NCBI RefSeq assembly: GCF_003595195.1
Contig: NZ_CP032418.1
Location: forward strand, 1,686,501 to 1,750,500
Direction of reading: 5' to 3'
DNA from: Paenisporosarcina cavernae
GTDB lineage: Bacteria; Bacillota; Bacilli; Bacillales_A; Planococcaceae
Length of the DNA: 64,000 nt
This document shows positions 56,954 to 63,006 of the stretch, piece by piece; position 1 is the first letter of the stretch, and every line of letters begins with the position of its first letter. The position numbers and the translations under genes are program-made. The notes under the pieces are model-generated. The model saw only the letters and a program-made list of their open reading frames with translations. It searched no databases and was not told the DNA's origin.

Positions 56954-57085
56954 ATACGCATCCTCCTTTTCAACAGAATGAAAATGCCGGCAACCTTAGT
57001 TCGAGCGTTCACCTTTCGGTGCGCATTGGTACGAAAGCCTATCCATTTTCATCGTTACATAACAACATATAAGAAAATGAGCCCC
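56954..57085 (-). ncRNA. Candidate IS110 bridge RNA in transposase leader
   Basis: IS110-group elements encode a structured bridge RNA in the non-coding end upstream of the transposase. This leader has such structure: a GCG-CACC-GAAA-GGTG-CGC hairpin with a GNRA tetraloop (57005-57024) and flanking complementary stretches. The RNA boundaries and guide loops cannot be fixed by eye. Confidence 0.4.
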
Positions 57086-57131
57086 ATTTTTAAGTCAAGG
57101 TTGAAATAATTGATTCATGTTTGCCATTTGC

Positions 57132-57878
57132 TTATATGTTTCCGTATGTATAAAGCCCTTGATAAAAGCTTCGTCTGTCTAAAATGCGTTTCACTTGTAC
57201 TTTCGTAAAAGATTTCCCTAGTGTGGTTGTATACCCTTCGTTATTTAATTGCTCTGCCAACTTAGATAAGGACATACGCTTGTATACTTCTTTCAACGCA
57301 AACACTCGTTTCACTACCTCTGCTTGCCCATTATGGATGGTGAGTTCCTTTTCCCCTTTCTTTTTCTGATAGCCAAACGTCGCTCGTCCTCCTGCGTAAC
57401 CACCTTCTTTCGCCTTTTTATTTCTTCCTTTTGTTAGCTTAAGGGCAATCTCAAGCCGTTGGTATTGGTCTAATAGCTCCATCAATCCGTTCACCAAAAA
57501 GTCGTTAGGGTCTTTTTTGTGAATACTATACGAGGGCTGTTCGATACTTTTAATATCACAACCGTATTTCTTCAGCTCTCGTTGAATGAGCACTTTCACA
57601 ATATCCGAGCGCCATAACCTGCTTGTATTCAGCACCACCACATACTGTATTTGGACAGACGAAAGGTGAGCCAACATCTCCTGTAAGCCCACCCTGTCTA
57701 TTTCCAACGCTTCTTCCTTCACCCTAGCGCCACTTATTCCTTCATCTCGAAAAATATGTATTAAGTTCCACCCTTTTTCTTTACAGCAAGCTTCAATCTC
57801 CTCTTCTTGATACTTCAAGCTGTATCCATCTCTAGCTTGCCCTTGAGTAGAAACTCTTATATACCCGACAACGTTCAA
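57132..57878 (-). CDS. Short serine recombinase, probably shortened by a nonsense mutation
   Basis: A 248-residue serine recombinase. The resolvase-type catalytic domain starts VVGYIRVSTQGQARDGYS with S10 nucleophile, plus VLNTSRLWRSD. A helical Recombinase domain (about 155-245, SLSKLAEQLNNEGYTT, KVQVKRILDRRSFYQGLY) follows, without the zinc-ribbon and coiled coil of large integrases. After the TAA at 57132 the frame continues ANGKHESIIST for 13 codons to TAA at 57090. GxHExII is the usual C-terminus of this short family, so the stop looks new. TTG start behind GGGAGGG. Promoter at 57940-57969. Confidence 0.85.
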   Translation of the reverse strand: MNVVGYIRVSTQGQARDGYSLKYQEEEIEACCKEKGWNLIHIFRDEGISGARVKEEALEIDRVGLQEMLAHLSSVQIQYVVVLNTSRLWRSDIVKVLIQRELKKYGCDIKSIEQPSYSIHKKDPNDFLVNGLMELLDQYQRLEIALKLTKGRNKKAKEGGYAGGRATFGYQKKKGEKELTIHNGQAEVVKRVFALKEVYKRMSLSKLAEQLNNEGYTTTLGKSFTKVQVKRILDRRSFYQGLYTYGNI

Positions 57879-57912
57879 CTTTTCACCCTCCCGTTACGGA
57901 AATTTAAATTTA

Positions 57913-58470
57913 TGTAACGCTTTTTAGCGAATAGCGATTATTATACGACTGTCTCTAGTTAAAATACAACAAAAAATTTAAAGCTAAGGTAGTAAAAGAA
58001 CACTCTTTCACGATACCTTACGGTTATCGCCACGAGCTAGTACGTTTCTCGTTATTTTGTTAACTATGCCATGTCATAACTACCCCAGTCATGTAAAATG
58101 TCATCTCGCCTAATTCTCGTTACTATTACGTAATTCAAGTATTTAAACAAAACTCCATGATGGTACAACCTTCATGGAGTCTCATTTCTCAAACAAATCA
58201 TTTTCGTTTTGTCCTACTCAACAACCCATACTTCTTTTTGTTTACTTGCCTTATGTGAGTGTATGTTACCACATTTAGATTACGAGCTTTGTCCTTCTCG
58301 TGTGTAAATATAAATCGAGTAGTAAGGTGGTCGTTATAATTAAATGCCACAGCAACTAATCTAGTAAGTTTGCTAACCATCATGAGTTATTGATTTAAAA
58401 TCATATTGTTTTAATAATAAAGTTCTTAAAGTAAAAAAACCTTGAAAGGCATTTAGCCAATCAAGGTTTT
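57913..58470 (-). repeat. Common 3' module, copy C (upstream of recombinase)
   Basis: About 560 bases without a gene, related in order to 52055-52370: terminator hairpin, CCATCATGAGTT, GTGTAAATATAAATCGAGTA, and a motif of the type TTTTTAGCGAATAGCGATTA beside the recombinase promoter. Both copies directly follow an immunity gene on the minus strand. The middle part is longer here. It may be the 3' arm of exchanged cassettes. Confidence 0.72.
57940..57969 (-). promoter_or_regulatory. Promoter for the serine recombinase
   Basis: TTGTAT (57964-57969) and TATAAT (57940-57945) on the minus strand with an 18-base spacer. A palindromic-looking stretch CGCTATTCGCTAAAAAGCG follows at the transcription start and could be an operator. 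Confidence 0.6.
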
Positions 58471-58471
58471 T
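58433..58471 (-). terminator. Terminator after MafI-like immunity gene
   Basis: This is the same hairpin type as at 52334: CCTTGATTGGC with GCCTTTCAAGG, then T7 on the minus strand. Confidence 0.85.
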
Positions 58472-58494
58472 GAGACTATTTAATATTGCATATG

Positions 58495-58785
58495 TTATCT
58501 ATTTTCAAAGAGCACTCCCCAATTTCTAAACTTAACCCAAAATTCTCCATCAAAAACTGTCTCTTTATTTAATCCGTAAGATATAGCTAATTCTCTCCAT
58601 TCGTTCAAATTAAAATTATTGGGGTATTTTCGAACTTTCATTAATTCAATTACTAACCCCTCAAATGACATTTCATATTCACCGTGTTCGTAGAAATGCC
58701 TTACTTCTTCTATTGCATCAGATGAGATAATTCCTTCTGATGCTGAAATATAGCTTGCTAATCTCTCATTATCGTTGTTCATCAT
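58495..58785 (-). CDS. MafI-like immunity protein
   Basis: A 96-residue acidic helical protein: AIEEVRHFYEHGEYEMSFEG, LVIELMKVRKYP and ISYGLNKETVFDGEFW resemble the MafI immunity family, which protects against MafB-type EndoU toxins. The fragment encoded just upstream is an EndoU domain, which supports the pairing. The gene is intact with AAGGGGACG upstream. Its toxin is truncated, so it may act as an orphan immunity gene. Confidence 0.8.
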   Translation of the reverse strand: MMNNDNERLASYISASEGIISSDAIEEVRHFYEHGEYEMSFEGLVIELMKVRKYPNNFNLNEWRELAISYGLNKETVFDGEFWVKFRNWGVLFENR

Positions 58786-58863
58786 AACGTCCCCTTGAAA
58801 TTATTTTGACCCCAATGGATAAGCTGTTGAAATTTTTCCTGCATGGTTGGGATGTGTATTTGG

Positions 58864-59131
58864 TTAAAAATCAACCCTAATTTTAACTCCATCACGAATA
58901 CCTATTGCATATGGAGAATTCCACTTTCCAACCCCTGTTACCGTTTTAGGATCAGTTGCTATATCTGAAACTTGGTGAAGAATTCGCTCATCACTCCAAC
59001 TTGATGGAAACTCATCTTTCCCCTTTCCTGCACCGGCTCTATGCCTGTTTAAAATATGGTCTTTCCTAAATCCTGTTAAGTCAACATGGTCGTCAATTTT
59101 AGTTAAACCTTTTCCTGATTTACCCGTACCC
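58864..59131 (-). pseudogene. EndoU RNase toxin tip, 5' truncated by IS110 remnant
   Basis: About 88 codons: GTGKSGKGLTKIDDHVDLTG, then HILNRHRAGAGKGKDEFPSS, WSDERILHQVSDIATDP and SPYAIGIRDGVKIRVDF. The HxxxxH...FPxxWSxxxIxxxVxxIAxDP pattern is that of bacterial EndoU (CdiA/MafB-type) RNases. The end GTG is the same linker as KGTG in the full RHS protein. The core is missing: the IS110 end TATGTTG starts at 59132. Confidence 0.85.
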
Positions 59132-59428
59132 TATGTTGTAATCTTAAAATCTAAAAATAATAAAGTCAGCCATTTTAGCACCTTATTAAACTATTTCTTT
59201 CTCTTTTATTATCGGTAATTCATAGGCTGTTTTATGCTTCATCATTCCATAAACAATGTTCACAAGCCTTCTCATTATGCACACCAACGCTTGTCCCTTA
59301 GTCTTGCCTTCTTTCAGCTTCCGTTGGTAATAAGCATGAAACACTGGGTTCCGTGGCAATTTACTCCCTTTTGCTACTTGCACTTGTTGAACAGCCAAGT
59401 TGTAAAATATAGCGTGCAGAGCCCGATT
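59132..59428 (-). mobile_element. IS110 remnant (3' end of transposase)
   Basis: It has the same terminus as the complete IS110 copy, followed by about 80 codons of the transposase C-terminus (AVQQVQVAKGSKLPRNPVFH...). There are several amino acid differences from the complete copy, so it is a separate, older copy. Homology stops at GCCCGATT. The 5' part is deleted. Confidence 0.9.
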
Positions 59429-59471
59429 GAAAAGCTAAAGGCTAATCAAGGTCTTTAAATTCTATCTATGC

Positions 59472-60011
59472 TTACTCTTTAGAGATGTACTCGAATGGAA
59501 TATAGTCCGCCAACCATATAGTATTATTACCTTTGTAAAACTTTATTCCTTCATTCAGAGCCTTCTCGGAATCAATTCTTAGTATAACGGGGGAAAAGTC
59601 TTTTCTTTTTCCTACTAAAAATGCCGTATCTTTGTCAGCTGATAGATGAACAAATTGTCTACTCACAGGTTGAAGACCTTGGTTTAATATTTGCTCCACC
59701 AAATGTCTTGCTGTGCCATGGTAAACGATTGAAGGGGGAATCCCTGTTCTCTTTTTTATTTTCTGAGGTCTAGAATGTCCATACAAGGCTCTAATTTTCC
59801 CCTTTGAGATCTCATGTCGTTTTTTATCTGATACCACAATCATTTTAAACAAATCATTAACATCTAGATGTTTCCAGAGTTTGTTAACTCTAAAGGTTAT
59901 TAATAGTTGTTCAATATCTATCCAACCTTCATCATCTAACTCTAATTCATACTCCCAAGGAGCATGACGTAGCGCATACGAAATTTCTTTACTTAGTTTA
60001 AAGTAATCCAT
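59472..60011 (-). CDS. kptA: RNA 2'-phosphotransferase (KptA/Tpt1 family)
   Basis: A 179-residue intact enzyme. Family-conserved residues are present: R15-H16 (YALRHAP), R74 in KIRALYGHS, YHGT (97-100), R118 and VHLS (121-124). The DEGWIDIEQLL winged-helix start is also typical. KptA transfers an RNA 2'-phosphate to NAD+, giving ADP-ribose 1'',2''-cyclic phosphate; the bacterial role is unknown. The gene is third after the RHS toxin and immunity genes, 47 bp from the latter, on the same strand, so it is probably cotranscribed. A degraded copy of the shared terminator follows. Confidence 0.92.
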   Translation of the reverse strand: MDYFKLSKEISYALRHAPWEYELELDDEGWIDIEQLLITFRVNKLWKHLDVNDLFKMIVVSDKKRHEISKGKIRALYGHSRPQKIKKRTGIPPSIVYHGTARHLVEQILNQGLQPVSRQFVHLSADKDTAFLVGKRKDFSPVILRIDSEKALNEGIKFYKGNNTIWLADYIPFEYISKE

Positions 60012-60058
60012 ACTCCTCCAACCTTTTGTTTTAGCCCCCTTAAAAAGAGGGCTTTAGA

Positions 60059-60427
60059 TTATAAATTTAACCCTTTAATGAAATTGGTTCCTAGAAATTC
60101 ATAAGCACCAAAGCCATCAAAATAAATCAAATAATGGTTATAATAAGTCTTGTCGTTTTTTATAGGACTTTCTTCTTTTAACCAATTAGACATTTTTACA
60201 ATTCCCACAGCATTATACGCCTTTAGCATATCCTCGTTAACCATGTTATCAGGAGTATGCATATACTTAGCAACGTCTTTAAATGTAATTCCTGTCCATT
60301 CATAAGAACCCGATTCTGATTCAAAATCAAACATGAGGATATAATCACTTCCCCTTTGTTCAACCTTGGGAGTATGCATAAAGTCTTGAGCTAACTCATC
60401 AATTATAAAAACTTTTTCAACTTCCAT
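60059..60427 (-). CDS. Putative immunity protein of the active RHS toxin
   Basis: A 122-residue acidic protein (MEVEKVFIIDELAQDFMHTP..., with SGSYEWTGITFKDVAKYMH). ATG at 60427 is 6 bases after AGGAGG; an ATG at 60442 overlaps the toxin stop (ATGA) but sits on that site. Position and size are typical of an immunity gene. No named immunity family is recognised. The end FGAYEFLGTNFI suggests a compact alpha/beta fold. Confidence 0.72.
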   Translation of the reverse strand: MEVEKVFIIDELAQDFMHTPKVEQRGSDYILMFDFESESGSYEWTGITFKDVAKYMHTPDNMVNEDMLKAYNAVGIVKMSNWLKEESPIKNDKTYYNHYLIYFDGFGAYEFLGTNFIKGLNL

Positions 60428-60438
60428 GCCTAACCTCC

Positions 60439-63006
60439 TCATTTTAAACTACTAGCATTTTTTCCTACACCAGTAATTCTAAGAACATCCGTTCCATAAT
60501 TGTCCAATCCATTTCGCAACAATCTCTCGGTTATTTTGGCTTCAATTACTGATTCTCCAGTTCTATTGACTAAATTCCAATCTGATTCTGCAATACCTGC
60601 ACGTTTTAGTGCTAATGAAGATCTAGTATTTTCGATTAATTTTACACCATTCCTTTCGATGTAAACCACAGGAACATCCTTAACATTTATTTGACCATTT
60701 CGAATCATACCTGAAACTTCTCCAATTGTTTTGCCAGCAAATTTTCCTTCTTGGCTGAAATTTGGTGATGCAGTTGTCTGTGTAAACTTCGAATTACCCG
60801 TACCCTTAGTAAACTTCCCGAGATCGAGATGCCCATTCTGATTACTGATTTGGGTGGTTGCTCGTTTCCAAAAACTACCCGAATGAGTAGCGATTCCTTT
60901 AAATGCTTTCCCTATTCCTTGAATCGCAAATTTTGTCGCGTATTTCCCTGCAACCTTCGCTCCAGGTATCGGAATCAAGGAAGCGACAATTCCACCGACT
61001 TCCGCAAATCGACTCACCGTATCTAATTGCTTTCCTGTGACGAGATCGACTCCAGTGACGGCTTGTTGTATCCCTTTAAAGGTAGAAACTCCTGGGATGA
61101 CATCGAGTGCCACGGAACCAGCACGTCGAATGGATGTCGAAGCATTCTGTTTCGCGTTAGTTCCTACGACAACCTTTGGTGTGGATGGTTGAACCTGTAT
61201 TAAATGCTTGTTCCGTTCCCGATCTACATAGCTATCGAATGCGGTTGGTCGACTGATCTTAATGCCCAACATTTTCGCATTGGCCGGTGCGCCGTACTTC
61301 GCAATTTCTTCGGCGTTTTGCCCTGCGATTTCTTCGGCACTGATAAAGTCAATCCATTCTTCTGTGTAGTTTTCACGGAAGGTTTCCGTACTATGGTAGT
61401 CATCGCCATACTTCCGTTCTAAATCATCGATGGTAATCGTCGTCATTTTTGTATAGTCGTATGTCCATGTGTTCGACACATCTCGCTGATACGTTTGCGT
61501 ATACTGTCTCGCTTCCATGACTTCTTTGACCAACCGTGTATCAGAAGTCGTTTTGTTCATGCCGACAAAATCCCAATAATGATAATTGGTAAACAGTCCA
61601 TTTTGCTTCTCGATCGAGTCATAATCACGTTGTGCACGAACCCACGACGGAATGGCACCCGTTCCTTCATCGACACCTACTGCCACATGACCACTTGGAT
61701 CCCACATATTCACTGGGTTATTCAGCGCATACGAATAGCGATTTTGTGTTTGCGGAAGCGCTAGTTCTCCTGGATACGTATCCTCACTCAAAAATTTCCC
61801 TGCAGTCGGGTTATACCAACGGGCATTTAAGTCGACGAGTCCTGTCTTCCCATCATATCGCATTCCGGTGTATCCGTGATGGTTATACGGCGTGGTCGTG
61901 CCAGTGAAAATGCCGCCAAAGGCATCGTAACGATACTGTTCAATGATGTCGCCATGGCGATCGGTTACTTCTGATACATTTCGTTGCCCATCATACTGGT
62001 AATACAGCAATCCACCAGTCGTTTTCAGATTCGGGTCATGTGCTGGATTGGATAATCCGTGCATACCGAACATTTTTCGTGACGTTAGCTGACCGTTTGG
62101 ACCATTGGTGTACTCTGCATATGGAGAGCCAGTTTCGCTATACTCCTTATGAAGCGTTGTGGAGTCGCCTTCATAGAGGTACGTGGTCTCTTTGTGATAG
62201 ACCTGCGCTTCTCCATTCTCACCATATTGCTTGTACAGCCCAATTTTCTTCCCTTTTCCTGGATTATTAAAGGGTCCTGATCCTTTCCCAGCATTGCCAG
62301 CGGCATTGTGGCAATTTGCCTTTCCATTTCCTTTTCCATTGTTTGAATGACCATTTTCGTTCTTTTTCTCGTCGCCTCTCCCATTATTTCCTTTGTTTTT
62401 ATCATTTCCTTTTTTGATGCCTTCGTATTCTTTCCACGACATTTCCTCTCGGTATACTCTTCGACCAAGTCCATCATAGGAGTAACTGACATAACTTTCA
62501 TCCTGGAATTCTGCGAGTGTTAATTGATTGGCATTGTTAAAGGTATAGCTTGTTTTTCCTTCCGCATTTTCCGAGGATTGAATGTTTCCATTCGCATCAT
62601 ACGAAAAGCTTGTGTCACCTTCTTCTATTAATTGGTTTGACGCATTGTATGAATAGGTAACCGTAAAATCGTCATTTGTCATTGTGAGACGGTTACCCAT
62701 TTTATCGTACGTATAGTAAACGTTCGTTACTGGTTCTAGTAAATAATCTGGCAAATCATCGACACGTTCCACATTCTCATCGAATTCGATTGTGCCGTCT
62801 GGACCACACGCAATCGGTGATTCCTTTTTCTTTCCTTTTCCATTTTGACCGAAATTTTCTTTATCTCCACTTTTGTTATTTCCATTATTGTTTCCATTTT
62901 GACCACTGATTCCTTTGCCGTTTCCATTCCCCTCATTCTTAGGAGATGGAGTAGCTTTTTCTTTTTCATTCGGCTGGCTCGCGATTGAAACAGAACTCTT
63001 GTTCAC
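60439..63006 (-). CDS. RHS repeat-associated core protein with C-terminal toxin (downstream half of split RHS gene)
   Basis: An 855-codon frame. A Gly/Asn/Lys-rich segment (about 1-60) is followed by YD repeats (YYTYDKMGNRLT and so on), a second G/N/K-rich insert (about 200-255) and the RHS core ending near NPVNMWDPSGH. A PT-TG-like pre-toxin follows (VALDVIPGVSTFKGIQQAVT). The KGTGNS linker at about residue 733 precedes a toxin of about 120 residues (FAGKTIGEVSGMIRNGQINV, LIENTRSSLALKRAGI). That toxin is common in Bacilli but unnamed to me. The GTG start overlaps the stop of the upstream RHS frame by GTGA; a -1 shift there would fuse both. Confidence 0.88.
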   Translation of the reverse strand: MNKSSVSIASQPNEKEKATPSPKNEGNGNGKGISGQNGNNNGNNKSGDKENFGQNGKGKKKESPIACGPDGTIEFDENVERVDDLPDYLLEPVTNVYYTYDKMGNRLTMTNDDFTVTYSYNASNQLIEEGDTSFSYDANGNIQSSENAEGKTSYTFNNANQLTLAEFQDESYVSYSYDGLGRRVYREEMSWKEYEGIKKGNDKNKGNNGRGDEKKNENGHSNNGKGNGKANCHNAAGNAGKGSGPFNNPGKGKKIGLYKQYGENGEAQVYHKETTYLYEGDSTTLHKEYSETGSPYAEYTNGPNGQLTSRKMFGMHGLSNPAHDPNLKTTGGLLYYQYDGQRNVSEVTDRHGDIIEQYRYDAFGGIFTGTTTPYNHHGYTGMRYDGKTGLVDLNARWYNPTAGKFLSEDTYPGELALPQTQNRYSYALNNPVNMWDPSGHVAVGVDEGTGAIPSWVRAQRDYDSIEKQNGLFTNYHYWDFVGMNKTTSDTRLVKEVMEARQYTQTYQRDVSNTWTYDYTKMTTITIDDLERKYGDDYHSTETFRENYTEEWIDFISAEEIAGQNAEEIAKYGAPANAKMLGIKISRPTAFDSYVDRERNKHLIQVQPSTPKVVVGTNAKQNASTSIRRAGSVALDVIPGVSTFKGIQQAVTGVDLVTGKQLDTVSRFAEVGGIVASLIPIPGAKVAGKYATKFAIQGIGKAFKGIATHSGSFWKRATTQISNQNGHLDLGKFTKGTGNSKFTQTTASPNFSQEGKFAGKTIGEVSGMIRNGQINVKDVPVVYIERNGVKLIENTRSSLALKRAGIAESDWNLVNRTGESVIEAKITERLLRNGLDNYGTDVLRITGVGKNASSLK

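Larger units (their letters stand above)
55665..57089 (-). mobile_element. IS110-family insertion sequence
   Basis: The left boundary TATGTTGTAATCTTAAAA at 55665 is certain because the same end recurs at 59132 next to other DNA. The right boundary is estimated: it should lie between the transposase leader and the recombinase tail (near 57090). No long terminal inverted repeats or target duplication are seen, which fits the IS110 family. The element separates a NucA-like tip from whatever core it had. Confidence 0.8.

Noticed and set aside
57132-57878. Large serine integrase of a prophage
   Set aside because: Only about 250 residues, without zinc ribbon or coiled-coil domain, and no phage genes nearby.
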